Below are positions 18,568-28,396 of a stretch of DNA of 64,000 nucleotides, piece after piece. The notes under the pieces were generated by a model. The model saw only the letters and a list, made by a program, of their open reading frames with translations, made no database searches and was not told the origin of the DNA. The DNA is from Pandoraea communis. Its GTDB lineage: Bacteria; Pseudomonadota; Gammaproteobacteria; Burkholderiales; Burkholderiaceae. The position numbers were made by a program, and so were the translations under genes. Position 1 is the stretch's first letter; each line of letters opens with the position of its first letter. The stretch covers positions 620,001-684,000 of the forward strand of contig NZ_CABPSJ010000002.1 in assembly GCF_902459745.1 (NCBI RefSeq), read 5' to 3'.

Positions 18568-18615
18568 TTGCCGGTGGTGGCGGGCACCCCTTCCGTAAGT
18601 TAGAACCTCGCAGCA

Positions 18616-19065
18616 TCACCTAACCGTGTAGCCACGCCCCTCCATACACGCCCCGTAGGCACGCCAGTACGTATCCATCTGCGACACCTTGGCGTTTTGC
18701 TCCATCCGGGTTTCGGCGGCATAGCGGCCACGCGCTCGCGCACCGCCGGCAACGGCACCCACGGTTGCCCCGACCGCCGCAGCATGCCCCACGTCGTTGT
18801 GCCCAAGTTCACCCACGACAGCACCCGCCGCCGCCCCACGGGCAGCCCCCCTTACGTGGCCACCCACCGGTACCGGCGGAGGCGCCGCCTGCGCCGCGAC
18901 CACTGCCGGATCGATGCCAGTGTTCTGCCTGGCCCATCCGTAGCATGCGCCATCGTCACTCGCCTGCCGCTCAGGACTCTGACCGTGGCCCGGATAGACG
19001 GAGGGCTTCTGGCCGAATGCGGAGGCCGCAAGCGTCAGACCCAACGCCAATATCACAAATCTCAT
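18616..19065 (-). CDS. Exported glycine-zipper-containing hypothetical protein
   Basis: 149 residues with a clear signal peptide (MRFVILALGLTLAASAFGQ). The central part AARGAAAGAVVGELGHNDVG followed by AAAVGATVGAVAGGARARG is a glycine-zipper pattern, as in outer-membrane or periplasmic proteins of the 17-kDa-antigen/YMGG type. Cys residues in CYGWARQ and the C-terminal YGACMEGRGYTVR resemble small envelope proteins of Burkholderiales. Function unknown. It lies 15 bp downstream of the MetA-like outer-membrane gene on the same strand and is probably co-transcribed with it. Confidence 0.75.
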   Translation of the reverse strand: MRFVILALGLTLAASAFGQKPSVYPGHGQSPERQASDDGACYGWARQNTGIDPAVVAAQAAPPPVPVGGHVRGAARGAAAGAVVGELGHNDVGHAAAVGATVGAVAGGARARGRYAAETRMEQNAKVSQMDTYWRAYGACMEGRGYTVR

Positions 19066-19080
19066 GAGAATTTCCTGTTA

Positions 19081-20079
19081 CTAGAAGATGAGCGTGCCCG
19101 TTGCCATGAACGTCTGCGTGCTCTTGAAGCGGTTAGTACTCGAAACGGTCGGCACCCAGCGAGCCGAGAACGAGAGCGGTAGCTTGCCGTCGATCTTGGT
19201 GTCGTAGGTCACGATCGGCCCGAGTGCCACGTCCTGACCACGAAAGCCACCCAGGCGATCGGCGGTGGAACCGGTGTCGTTGCCAAGCTGCTGTGTCGTG
19301 CCCACGACAAGGCCGACGCCGAGACCATTCGAGAACTTCTTCATCCCCATCACATCAAGCGTGAACAATGGCGCGTTTTGATAACCGGTGGCGTTATTGC
19401 GCGTATAAAACTGCACGCCGGCAACCACATCGAACTCCAGCCCATATGACGGCACTAACTTCGTATAGGCCACCTGCGGAATGAAGGTCCAATTGTTCAG
19501 GCCCGTATTGGCCAGCGCGTTCGAGTCATAGCGCCCGGTCGGCGCCCAGACGTTGAGCGAGAGCGCAATATGATCGGTCTGCGAGAAATGGTAGCCGGCG
19601 ATGATCGGCGCAAAGCTGATATCGAACAGGTTGGACGCACGCTGCGAGGCAGCCGCGTTGCGTCCGCCCACCCCGAGCGATGCCGTGACACTGGTCCACA
19701 TATACGGCAACGTGAAACTCGATGCGAAATTCCATGCCCCCGTGCCGGTGTCCCAGGTCTTCATGAGCGTGGCGAGCGTGAGGGCAACCTGCGCGTCAAG
19801 CCCGAGCGAAGTCTTGCCCGCCACCGGTACCTGCCGGTTTCCGCCGATACTCCCGTCGAAATAGATCTGGGAGAGATTCGCGATCCAGATCGGCTGGGGC
19901 GACACGATCCCGATGCTGGGCTGCACGGCAGTGCCCGTGATCGGGCGCCCCAGCGCGCCCTCTGTGGCGTGAGCGTGAGTGGCTGCGCCCAACATGGACA
20001 CCGCAGCGCCAAGCGCGAAAACTGGCCGCCGGAGCGAGGCCGCCTTTGGTGAAATCCGGCGAAACAGACGTTGTGGCAT
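19081..20079 (-). CDS. Outer-membrane protein of the MetA-pathway-of-phenol-degradation family
   Basis: 332 residues from ATG 20079 (MPQRLFRRISPKAASLRRP), giving a long basic signal peptide that ends near THAHA. The mature protein is a predicted beta-barrel with the family stretches PIIAGYHFSQTDHIALSLNVWAPTGRYD, GLEFDVVAGVQFYTRNNATGY and a terminal Phe (TFMATGTLIF). Members (MetA/SphA-like) are outer-membrane proteins near aromatic degradation genes, but no such enzymes lie here. GTG 20082 with GAGGA upstream and ATG 20100 are other possible starts. Confidence 0.85.
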   Translation of the reverse strand: MPQRLFRRISPKAASLRRPVFALGAAVSMLGAATHAHATEGALGRPITGTAVQPSIGIVSPQPIWIANLSQIYFDGSIGGNRQVPVAGKTSLGLDAQVALTLATLMKTWDTGTGAWNFASSFTLPYMWTSVTASLGVGGRNAAASQRASNLFDISFAPIIAGYHFSQTDHIALSLNVWAPTGRYDSNALANTGLNNWTFIPQVAYTKLVPSYGLEFDVVAGVQFYTRNNATGYQNAPLFTLDVMGMKKFSNGLGVGLVVGTTQQLGNDTGSTADRLGGFRGQDVALGPIVTYDTKIDGKLPLSFSARWVPTVSSTNRFKSTQTFMATGTLIF

Positions 20080-20894
20080 CACGAGAAAGTCCTCATGCAT
20101 CAAGGCCGGGCGTTTGCCTGGCGTTGGTCGAAAATTCATGGAAATGGAGGGGGTCGGCATCAAGCTGAAGGCTGCCAGCGCAGGCTTGCCTGAAACGGGC
20201 GATGTCGCGCTGCCGAATCCGTGGCAAGCGTATTAATACTGTCTCAAAGCCGGCCGCAATTGCCCTATTGCGATCCGCGCGAACACATCGATTGCCGTCA
20301 ATTGAGACACCTGCCTTTTCGTGCGAGAAAAATAGACGAAGTACGAAAGGCCCGCATTTGAATAAATGTCATTCTTGTTTGAATCTCAACTATAGCCCAA
20401 TCGCTTGAAACAAAAAACCTCTCGTGCCCGCGCGATAGACGATGACGCTCGAGCCAAATCAAAGGCGAGCACGCACACGGCAAACGAGGCACTCAGATCA
20501 AGGCTACACACGGGAAACGTCGGATCAGAATGTGTCAAATTGTGTGTAAAAACAAGCACCAGGCGGTCTGACGAGACAAATTCGAGAGGAAAATGAGACG
20601 GTGAGATCTTGTGCCGCAGGGGCCGCGTGACAGAATAAGACGCGCTGATGGCAGAGCAGCAAAAAGGCTCGTGGGCCAGTGGTCCAAGTGACTGAACGCC
20701 GCATTCAAATCGCCAGTCACCTGTCGCTTAGGATGAATCGTTGTGAAACACGATTTCTCCGTATTTTTTATGAACGAATGGGTGATGCGCAATCTTGCCA
20801 ACGATTGCGATGGACTCCCGATCACCTCGTTCACATTTTCAGTCTTCGCGGTGAAGACCAACCGATTGCATATCACAACTGATAGGGAATAACG
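20080..20894. other. Long AT-richer intergenic region, no gene seen
   Basis: About 815 bp between divergent genes, clearly lower in GC than its surroundings from about 20230. Short frames on both strands lack ribosome binding sites and recognisable protein features. It should contain the promoters for the MetA-like gene and the YSC84 lipoprotein. No repeat, attachment site or RNA was recognised. Confidence 0.45.
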
Positions 20895-21482
20895 ATGCAA
20901 AAACGGAAATCCATGCTGATGGTCGCGGCAGCGCTTGTCGTCGGCAGCTTAGCGCTTGCCGGTTGCACCACCACCGGCGACAAGCCCGATACCGCCGCGA
21001 CCAGCGCATCCAAAGGTTCGGCGATCGACGCGAGCGTCGATGCAACGCTGACGCGCCTCTATTCCACCGTCAAGGGCTCACGTGAACTTGTCTCGAAGTC
21101 GCGCGGCGTGCTGGTCTTCCCGGAAGTGATCCAGGCGGGCTTCATCGTCGGTGCGCAATCCGGTAACGGCGCCCTGCGCATTGGCGGCGATACCGTCGGT
21201 TACTACAACACGTCGTCGCTGTCGGTCGGTCTTCAGGCCGGCGCGCAGTCGAAGGCGATCGTCTTCCTGTTCATGACGCAGAGCGCGCTCGACGAGTTCC
21301 GCCATTCGGACGGCTGGGCCGCCGGCGCAGGCGCGTCTGTCGCGCTCGTGAAGGTGGGTGCAAACGGCGCAGTCGACACAACCACGGCCACCGCACCGGT
21401 CCAGGTTGTTGTGATGACCAACACTGGCCTGATGGGCGACGTGTCGATCAACGGAACGAAGGTCACGAAGCTCAAGCTCTGA
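20895..21482 (+). CDS. YSC84/BPSL1445-family lipoprotein
   Basis: 195 residues with a lipoprotein signal peptide and lipobox LALAGC (Cys24). The body is the Ysc84 actin-binding-like domain: LVSKSRGVLVFPEVIQAGFIV, GNGALRIGGDTVGYYNTSSLS, then a Gly-rich hydrophobic second half. The bacterial family includes the immunoreactive Burkholderia lipoprotein BPSL1445; its cellular role is not settled but it is an envelope lipid-associated protein. Monocistronic. Length is typical. Confidence 0.9.
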   Translation: MQKRKSMLMVAAALVVGSLALAGCTTTGDKPDTAATSASKGSAIDASVDATLTRLYSTVKGSRELVSKSRGVLVFPEVIQAGFIVGAQSGNGALRIGGDTVGYYNTSSLSVGLQAGAQSKAIVFLFMTQSALDEFRHSDGWAAGAGASVALVKVGANGAVDTTTATAPVQVVVMTNTGLMGDVSINGTKVTKLKL

Positions 21483-22183
21483 CGCTACAGCAAGCGTATG
21501 CGCTTCGGTGCCGTGCCTGGGCCCTGCGCAAATGTCGGCGATCTTGCCACTCGGCATCACCGCGATTTGCGCATTCGCCCCGTATGGCCCAATCGGGGTC
21601 GCGGGCTCTGTCGTGAGCCCGCGAACCTCTGGCCTCACAGCGTGGTTATCGCTCGCGCGCACATGCGCCGACGCGTCACCAGTCTCGAAACGCCCCCACC
21701 CTGCCCGCGCAAGAATCGGTGAACGGTTCAGCGCAACGCTGTGTTCGCAGCCACAGCCCAAGTCACGGTTTGCCCTCCCGCTCAACGCAAGTCAACCGTC
21801 ATCTCAGGCATATCAAACGCCGGCGCCCGTCGATACGGCCGATACGTCCACCACCAACTGGACAGAAGCGATGCCACTGACGTCCCTCCCCCGTCAAGAC
21901 TGTCACACGAAGGACTTACGTCCGATTTTCCTTAGCGGAATTCGAGCAGATCACGATAGAGATCGAGATCAAACAACCTTTGCAAAAGTTCAAAGGCATG
22001 GTGTAACCAGCGTTGCTAAGGTGAACTATGGCGTTTGACCCATTCCGAGCCGAAAGCGCCCACCAAGCGCGATGCACGTCGGGGTAACGTTTTTTCCGGC
22101 GGGAGCTGTTTGGTTTGCCGACGCGTCTCTTAGGCTCGCTTCGTAAGCTTGTGGAGTCTCTCGCCCTCCCCCGAAATTCTTGC
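21483..22183. other. Intergenic region between YSC84 lipoprotein and clpV
   Basis: About 700 bp with no gene I can support. A plus-strand frame at 21508-22038 has no ribosome binding site or family resemblance. A short hairpin AAGCG-TATG-CGCTT just after the lipoprotein stop is too weak to call a terminator. Remains of decayed genes are possible. Confidence 0.4.
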
Positions 22184-24874
22184 ATGCCTGACATGACATC
22201 TCGCGATACCACTCTCGTGCTGCAACGCCTCAATACTCACTGTGCGATGGCGCTCGAGGCGGCCGCGAGTCTGTGCAAGCTGCGACTTTCAGACGAAATC
22301 ACCGTCGAGCACTGGTTGCTCGCGCTCCTTGAGGCAGGTGACGGCGATATCCCCGCCATCATGGGCCACTACGGCATCGACGTGGATGTTCTCTGGGATG
22401 TGCTGATGTCCACCATCGACCGCCTGCCGCGCAATCTGCGAAAAGATCCTGGCCTGTCGTCGCAACTCGTGAGCCTGCTGCACGCCTGCGTGGACAATGC
22501 CCAATGGCCTATCCGCTCCGCCCATTTGCTCCAGGTCATCGTTGATGCACCACACGTGCTGCGTGCCCCCTCGCTCTGGCCGCTATTGAGCTTCAACAGC
22601 GCTCAAATCGACAAACTTCTCTCGCAGCTCGGCGCCCACACATGCGAAACGCCGTCGCCCCTCAGCGCGCCCTCAGCGATAGTCGACTCAATGCTTCAAA
22701 CGACATTCGGGCAGGACATGGCGTCCACGGCGCAGTCATACATGCCGGCAGCGGCCTACGGCATGGGCTTGGCATCGGCGGACCCGCTGGCACGTCACAC
22801 CACCGATCTGACGAAGAGAGCGAGAAACCGGGAACTCGATCCCGTCTTCGGGCGTGATCGAGAGATCCAGCAAATGATCGAGGTCCTCGCCAAGAGCCGA
22901 AAAAACAATCTGATTTTGGTGGGAGATCCCGGGGTGGGAAAAACGGCCTTGGTCGATGGGCTGGCGTTACGCGTGGCGAGCGGCAACGTGCCGAATGTCA
23001 TTCGCGACGTGCGTATTCTGACGCTTTCCCTCGGGTCGTTGCTGCCGGGTATCGAAGGAGACACCGGATTCGGGCAGCGGTTTGACGCCGTAATCGACGC
23101 GGCGCGGGCGAGCGCCGAGCCTGTGATTTTGTTTATCGACGAAGTCCACACGCTATCGAGATCCTGTAATTCGACAAATGAAGCAGACGCAATCGATCTA
23201 TTGAGGCGCGCACTGGCACGTTGCGACATACGAACCATTGTCGTGGTGACGTGGGCGGAATACAAAGCGATCTTCGAACACGATGCCTCCTTGGCTCGCC
23301 GCTGTCAGATCATTCGGGTCGACGAGCCGGACGACGACGACGCATGCCTGATGTTGCGCGGACTCAAGTGGCACTACGCAACGTTCCACCGGGTCCATGT
23401 GCGGGACGACGCGCTGGTGGCAGCAGTCAAGCTCGCGCGTCGCTATATTCCAACGCGGAAGTTGCCGGAAAAGGCCTTTGATCTGCTCGATACCGCGGCC
23501 GCGCGCGTGAGGATGGCGCTCGACATCGCACCGGCGGCCCTTCAGCGAGCCTCGGCAACAGTCAGTGCACTAGAAATCGAGCAGGCGACACTTGAATTCG
23601 ATATTGCCGAAGCGGGAGCCGGCGCGTCCAAACGGTTGAAGGACATCGAAATCTCCCTTCATGCGGCAAGGGCTGAGGTGAATGACGTTCGAGCCCGTTG
23701 CGCTACCGAGCGCGAGCTTGCCGATGCCATACGGGCGCAGCGCGACGCAGCGCCTCAGATGCGCAACGCCAACGCGTTGGCGCTCGCTTGCGAAGCGCTG
23801 GCACAAGCGCAGGCTCAGGACACGACCCCGCTCGTGTCCGCTGACGTTGACGCACAGGTAGTCGCTCAGGTGGTCGCCGAGTGGACGGGGATTCCTGTCG
23901 GCAATTTGGCAATGGACGAGTCACATGATCTCCTCGCGCTGGACACGCCATTGAGATCACGGATAGCGGGACAGCACGACGCCCTGCGGGTGCTCGCCGA
24001 AAACCTTCGGACCGCCAATGCCGGATTCAAGCCGGAGCGTGCCCCGTCAGCGGTCTTTCTGCTGACCGGGCCATCCGGGGTGGGAAAGACCGAGACGGCA
24101 TTGGCACTGGCGGACATCCTGTTCGGCAGTCAGGCCGCGCTTATCGTCCTCGACATGTCCGAATACCACGAAGCCCGCACCGCCTCCCGCTTGACGGGAC
24201 CACTGCCGGGCGATGCCGGATATGGCCGGGAGGGTGTGCTGACCGAGGCGGTGCGTCAACGGCCGTACAGCGTTGTCCTGCTTGATGGGCTGGAGAATGC
24301 CCATCGCGAGGTGTTGGACATACTCTGCCGAGTGGTCGATGGGCGCGTGACTCACGACGCGCAGGGACGCACGATCGACTTCCGCAACTGCGTCTTCCTG
24401 ATGACGTCCAGTGTCGGGGGCGAAACGATCGAGTCGATCACCGCCGAACAAGCGGACGCGCCCCACGACATACTGCTCGACGCGGTTCGACCGGTGTTGT
24501 CAACACACTTCTCGCCCGCCCTTCTCGAACGCGTGCAACCTCTTGTGTACCGTCCTTTGGATGGGTCAGCGCTCCGGGAGGTCGCTCAAATGAAATTCGC
24601 AAAGGTCGCGGAGCACCTGAAAGGGAAGCACGGGATGACGTTATCCGTAGCCGAATCGCTGGTGACGACGTTGACGCAGCAGTGTCTCGCACGAGATACC
24701 GGCGCGCGCGGCATCGACGCCCACATCAACCAACAAGTCTTGCCCACGATTGCCCGGGAGATTCTGGTCAGGCGTACCTCGGGAGAGGCAGCGCAGCGAA
24801 TCGGTCTTTCACTGTCGCAAGACGGTCTGCTTGCCATCGACGTTGCGGCAGGTGGGCCCGCGCGCCACGAGTAG
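22184..24874 (+). CDS. clpV: ClpV (TssH)-like AAA+ ATPase, orphan
   Basis: 896 residues from ATG 22184. The order is a ClpV-type N-domain (LNTHCAMALEAAASLCKLRLSDEITVEHWLLALLE), D1, a coiled middle domain (about residues 470-545), D2 and a C-terminal domain. D1 has Walker A GDPGVGKTA (about 247-255), Walker B ILFIDEVH (about 315-322) and the ClpV-like TWAEYKAIFEHDASLARR. ClpV disassembles the contracted type VI secretion sheath. In D2, Walker A GPSGVGKTE is intact but Walker B reads VVLLDGLENAH, where family members have DE, and the sensor-1 Asn is Ser (LMTSSVGG). No other type VI secretion genes are in the window. A TTG at 22115 is an alternative start. Confidence 0.85.
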   Translation: MPDMTSRDTTLVLQRLNTHCAMALEAAASLCKLRLSDEITVEHWLLALLEAGDGDIPAIMGHYGIDVDVLWDVLMSTIDRLPRNLRKDPGLSSQLVSLLHACVDNAQWPIRSAHLLQVIVDAPHVLRAPSLWPLLSFNSAQIDKLLSQLGAHTCETPSPLSAPSAIVDSMLQTTFGQDMASTAQSYMPAAAYGMGLASADPLARHTTDLTKRARNRELDPVFGRDREIQQMIEVLAKSRKNNLILVGDPGVGKTALVDGLALRVASGNVPNVIRDVRILTLSLGSLLPGIEGDTGFGQRFDAVIDAARASAEPVILFIDEVHTLSRSCNSTNEADAIDLLRRALARCDIRTIVVVTWAEYKAIFEHDASLARRCQIIRVDEPDDDDACLMLRGLKWHYATFHRVHVRDDALVAAVKLARRYIPTRKLPEKAFDLLDTAAARVRMALDIAPAALQRASATVSALEIEQATLEFDIAEAGAGASKRLKDIEISLHAARAEVNDVRARCATERELADAIRAQRDAAPQMRNANALALACEALAQAQAQDTTPLVSADVDAQVVAQVVAEWTGIPVGNLAMDESHDLLALDTPLRSRIAGQHDALRVLAENLRTANAGFKPERAPSAVFLLTGPSGVGKTETALALADILFGSQAALIVLDMSEYHEARTASRLTGPLPGDAGYGREGVLTEAVRQRPYSVVLLDGLENAHREVLDILCRVVDGRVTHDAQGRTIDFRNCVFLMTSSVGGETIESITAEQADAPHDILLDAVRPVLSTHFSPALLERVQPLVYRPLDGSALREVAQMKFAKVAEHLKGKHGMTLSVAESLVTTLTQQCLARDTGARGIDAHINQQVLPTIAREILVRRTSGEAAQRIGLSLSQDGLLAIDVAAGGPARHE

Positions 24875-24880
24875 CCGGCA

Positions 24881-26053
24881 TCAATCCGGTGTCATGAAGG
24901 CACTCCCCCCGGCACCCTGAAAATCGTCGGGAAAGGGTTTCAGCTTCTTCAATCGTACCGAGGCCTCAGCGGTTTGCTGGGCCAGATGCTCCGATGCGGG
25001 GTTTGCGTAATTCAACAGGTGGGTATACAAGCCCGCAACGCTCTGGTCGGCAAGCTCGAATGAGAAAGCCAGTTCTCGCGCCTCGCTCGGCGTCACCCCG
25101 AAACGTGCCCGGAACGCCCGTAGAAAATGGTTACTCCCCGAGAATGCCAGGTCATGCGCGAGACGGGTAATGGACAGCGCACCCCGTCCGTTCCCGAGCG
25201 TCAATGCGCGATAAGCGGCATCCAGCCGCTTGTTACGGATCACCGTCGCGATGCCGCCGTCAGCCGCGAAAATGCGATAGAGATGCGCACGTGAGACACG
25301 AAAGCGCATGATGATGGCATCCAGCCCCAGGGAAGGCGACGTGAGATTGGCATTGATGTATGAAAGCACTTGACTGCGCAGCACGCGCGAGAGCGCCGAG
25401 TCTTCGTTGAACCACGTCGATTCCGACTTCTTGGCGAGGATCTCGGCAAGCAGATTCAACGCGCCACTCTCCACACCGGGTGCTTCCTCGCTGTCAATCT
25501 CGGCGGCCACGTCCGACAGGCTGGCGAGGAATCCGGCGAGCAAACGGGTGACAGCGTATTCAGCCTTGAGAACGGTACCGTGGATGCTGCGCCCGCCAGT
25601 GGATTTGTCGATTGCCTCGCGCGGGATCACCAGAGACACCGTCGCGCCTGGGCTAACCTGTGTGTTGACAACGCGCGAAAGATCCATGGCGAGAATATCG
25701 CCCGGACGCACCGCAACGGGCACCCCTTCGAAATCGCCATCGAGCGAACCGGAAATGAACAGTTGGATCAGGTACTGATCGAGACTGCTGCTCAATGTCA
25801 GCTTCCGACTCCGTTCATGCCGCTGCGAATTGAACGCCGTCTCACCTATCAGCAACCTGCCGACATGTGTCGATGTCAGCGCCCCTTCAAGGCTGCCCCC
25901 TTTTTCACTTTTGACATGACGGGCGTCGAAAAAAGGGCTGATGAGCAGGCGGCAAGCCTCGTCACGATCCTCGGGAGGGAGATAGGCCGTGGAAAACGTA
26001 ACGCCGTCGGTCGACTGCAAGCCGAATGCGTCCGCTCCGGAGTTGGTGGGCAT
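24881..26053 (-). CDS. AraC-family transcriptional regulator
   Basis: 390 residues. The N-terminal part is an AraC-binding-like beta domain (residues about 50-190: DQYLIQLFISGSLDGDFEG, VRPGDILAMDLSR, TVSLVIPREAID). The double HTH follows (LDAIIMRFRVSRAHLYRIFA, SITRLAHDLAFSGSNHFLRA, then FGVTPSEAREL). About 70 residues extend past the usual AraC end, rich in Ala and Leu with KKLKPFPDDFQG; this tail is unusual. It is convergent with clpV (6 bp between the stops). Target unknown. Confidence 0.87.
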   Translation of the reverse strand: MPTNSGADAFGLQSTDGVTFSTAYLPPEDRDEACRLLISPFFDARHVKSEKGGSLEGALTSTHVGRLLIGETAFNSQRHERSRKLTLSSSLDQYLIQLFISGSLDGDFEGVPVAVRPGDILAMDLSRVVNTQVSPGATVSLVIPREAIDKSTGGRSIHGTVLKAEYAVTRLLAGFLASLSDVAAEIDSEEAPGVESGALNLLAEILAKKSESTWFNEDSALSRVLRSQVLSYINANLTSPSLGLDAIIMRFRVSRAHLYRIFAADGGIATVIRNKRLDAAYRALTLGNGRGALSITRLAHDLAFSGSNHFLRAFRARFGVTPSEARELAFSFELADQSVAGLYTHLLNYANPASEHLAQQTAEASVRLKKLKPFPDDFQGAGGSAFMTPD

Positions 26054-26439
26054 GCCTTGGTTTCCTTAATGCCGACGCCCAATATGCCGAGCAAGAAGAC
26101 GTCATTTTCGAAGTGTCCACATGGGAAGCCGCTTCGCTGGCAACTGGGGCAAACACCATGCAATTTGACCCGCTAAGTCTCGAGGCCAACGCCTGATGCT
26201 TCGGATCGCACCCCATCATCTTCGGGCAAGCCCCGAATCGCCGCGCTTATGCCCATCGGCCGAGCCATTGCGGCCAGCGTCGTATTACAGCTACGCATGC
26301 GTATTATGCGGAATTTAACACGGCAAGCGAGAGAATGCGATTCGGTCGATGCCGTCTCGCCGGGGGGGTATTGACAGGGCACACAGACGGCTTCGGCCCC
26401 CTTCGGGAGGGCTCCGGCGTCGGACGTAAGTGGCTCCGC
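26054..26439. other. Intergenic region between two AraC-type genes
   Basis: 386 bp with no supported gene. Around 26390-26412, just past the end of the 26440 gene in its reading direction, a GC-rich hairpin (GCCCTCC against GGGGGC with a wobble pair) could end transcription, but there is no T-run after it. Confidence 0.35.
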
Positions 26440-27297
26440 TCAGTTATCGGAAGACGGTGAGCTGCCGTCCTCATCTTTATCCGCGGCCCGGCACTGCCGA
26501 AGCGCGCGGAATTTTGAGGGTGTCAAGCCAGTGTGCTTCTTGAATGCGACGCTGAAATTGCACGGACTCCGAAAGCCGACCTCGTGCGCAACATCCGTCA
26601 CCGAGATGCCCGAGTGCTGCAGCAGCCACGCCGCGCGCGCCAGTTTTTCCCGCCGCAGATACTCGGACACCGAAACGCCCAACTTATCCTTGAAGTCTCG
26701 CGATAAGCGACGATCGCTTGCACCAACGGCGCTCGCCAACGCCTTCGCACTCATGTCGGCGATCCGGCCGCCGTTGATCAGTGTCATCACCGTACGCGTG
26801 CTTCGCGACGCGCGATCGACCCGTTCGCGTTCGACCGGATCGGTAACACCGCGCCCAATTCGCAGTTGCACACGCAATCGCGCAATCAATTCCTCGGGCA
26901 TGAAGGGAAAGACAATGCAGTCAGATGCACCGGAAGCCAGCGCGCGGCTGCGAGCCTCGCTGGCCGCTTCGGCATCGACATAGATGACGGGTACGCCACG
27001 AAGGCGCGGCGCACCGCCCATCAGGCAACAAAACGCCCTGGCATCCATCGCGCGGAGGGCGCCGTCGACGACGAAGGCCGTCGGCGGAGAAACCAGCGCC
27101 TCGTAGTAGCTCGTCCAGCCGTCGCACACCTCCCGCACGTCGAAAAGCTGAGCGCGCAGTTCGTCAACCACGTCGGCAAACGCTGCAGGGCGCTCAGTCA
27201 GGAGCCAGAGGGTGGAACGAATTGCTGTATTGGCGGAGAACCCGCCCCCCTCACCTTGCGACGCATGCGGCCCGGAAGGGGCTGACGGGCTCGTCAT
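26440..27297 (-). CDS. Receiver-like/AraC DNA-binding response-regulator protein
   Basis: 285 residues from ATG 27297 (MTSPSAPSGPHASQ). Residues about 25-155 look like a receiver domain (STLWLLTERPAAFADVVDEL, TAFVVDGALRAMDARAF with a candidate Asp, GASDCIVFPFMPEELIARLRVQL), but the invariant Lys of the KPF motif is Phe (FPF). The C-terminal AraC double HTH is normal (LASAVGASDRRLSRDFKDKL, ISVTDVAHEVGFRSPCNFSVAFKKHTGLTPSKFR). The start overlaps the stop of the preceding gene by 4 bp (ATGA), so the two are coupled. It probably controls transcription without normal phospho-signalling. Confidence 0.82.
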   Translation of the reverse strand: MTSPSAPSGPHASQGEGGGFSANTAIRSTLWLLTERPAAFADVVDELRAQLFDVREVCDGWTSYYEALVSPPTAFVVDGALRAMDARAFCCLMGGAPRLRGVPVIYVDAEAASEARSRALASGASDCIVFPFMPEELIARLRVQLRIGRGVTDPVERERVDRASRSTRTVMTLINGGRIADMSAKALASAVGASDRRLSRDFKDKLGVSVSEYLRREKLARAAWLLQHSGISVTDVAHEVGFRSPCNFSVAFKKHTGLTPSKFRALRQCRAADKDEDGSSPSSDN

Positions 27298-28148
27298 GAC
27301 GTCGCCCCGGCATACCCAAGCGTCCTCCCTTGCGGTGCGCACGTCTCTGTGCGCCAATCCTGCGCGCGCAGGCCGCTCCCGCTCCGGCATTCGTCGCTCG
27401 AAGCATATCGGTATTCGGATGGCGACTGCCCGACGTCCTGTCTGAACGCCGTCGCGAAGTTGGCGCCATCGCAAAACCCCAGAAGTTCGGCGATGGCCGT
27501 CACGCTCATATCGCTTCCCTTGAGCAACACGGTGGCAAGATCGATCCGGCGCCGCTTGAGAAACCGTACGATGCTGCAGCCCAGAACACTTCGAAAGGCG
27601 GCATCGAGGTGCCCCACCGACACGCCGATACGCGAGGCCAGCACCTGTTGCGAGATGTTGCCGATCTCGGTTTGAGCAAGGTACTTCACGGCCAGATGAT
27701 AGATTTCCTGCTTGCGCGAGCCCGTGATGTCCAGACTATTCCGAGATGCCGGCACAACGGCAAACTCAGGCCGCGTCCTGAGATGCATCCCAATGCGCAA
27801 GTCCAACTCTTTGGGGGATGCATCGGTGTCGATGTAATCGACGGCGCCGGCACGGAAACACCGCACCCGCAGCGCCGGGGCCTGCGCAGGTCCAAACGCG
27901 ATGATCGATGCGTCATGTTGGCGCAACACCTCGCGGCATCCCGAAATCGCGTCGACATTCGAATCGCGAACACCGACAAGCACCAGATCGGGCAGGTCGT
28001 CCGACGCGCAGCCCCTCAGGGCTTCGGTAAGACTTCGCACCACGCGAAGGCTAACGCCGCTCAAACGCACGCCATCCTTGATGCACGTTATGTGACCGAT
28101 TCCGCCATCGACCATCACATAACGCTCGGATTGTGATTGCAATTGCAT
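27294..28148 (-). CDS. Degenerate receiver/AraC DNA-binding protein
   Basis: 284 residues from ATG 28148, preceded by GGGGGA seven bases away. The N-terminal 125 residues follow a receiver fold (LSGVSLRVVRSLTEALRGC, LPDLVLVGVRDSN, ASIIAFGPAQ, RAGAVDYIDTDASPKELDLRI), but the phospho-acceptor position is Gly (LVGVRD) and the KPF Lys is also lost. The C-terminal AraC domain has two HTHs (SQQVLASRIGVSVGHLDAAFRS and MSVTAIAELLGFCDGANFATAF). It overlaps its neighbour by ATGA; both are alike in design and probably arose by duplication. The last 35 residues past the HTH have no clear role. Confidence 0.8.
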   Translation of the reverse strand: MQLQSQSERYVMVDGGIGHITCIKDGVRLSGVSLRVVRSLTEALRGCASDDLPDLVLVGVRDSNVDAISGCREVLRQHDASIIAFGPAQAPALRVRCFRAGAVDYIDTDASPKELDLRIGMHLRTRPEFAVVPASRNSLDITGSRKQEIYHLAVKYLAQTEIGNISQQVLASRIGVSVGHLDAAFRSVLGCSIVRFLKRRRIDLATVLLKGSDMSVTAIAELLGFCDGANFATAFRQDVGQSPSEYRYASSDECRSGSGLRAQDWRTETCAPQGRTLGYAGATS

Positions 28149-28396
28149 GGCACGTCCCCCGTTTGACACAAGCCGGACACTCTCGCCATAGAAAAGCCGA
28201 TAGGTCCGTTTTTCCCTGACGGCACGCCACCACCGTTCAGGAATCAGTGGTAGGCGCGCACATGATCGATCGGGCCGAATGGCGCCTCGTGGATCGTGAG
28301 AGCATTGTCGTCAACATGGGGGAGCATGACTCTCCCTGGCGTCTCAGAATTCGGTTCTTTTTGTCTCCATCCTCCGCTGTGCAAGAGAAAGTCTGC

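Noticed and set aside
20535-20900. 121-residue minus-strand frame in the AT-richer gap
   Set aside because: No ribosome binding site, overlaps the YSC84 lipoprotein start, and has no protein-like features.
21508-22038. 176-residue plus-strand frame between the YSC84 lipoprotein and clpV
   Set aside because: Composition is Pro/Ala/Ser/Arg mixed without domain or start signal; probably non-coding or a decayed gene.
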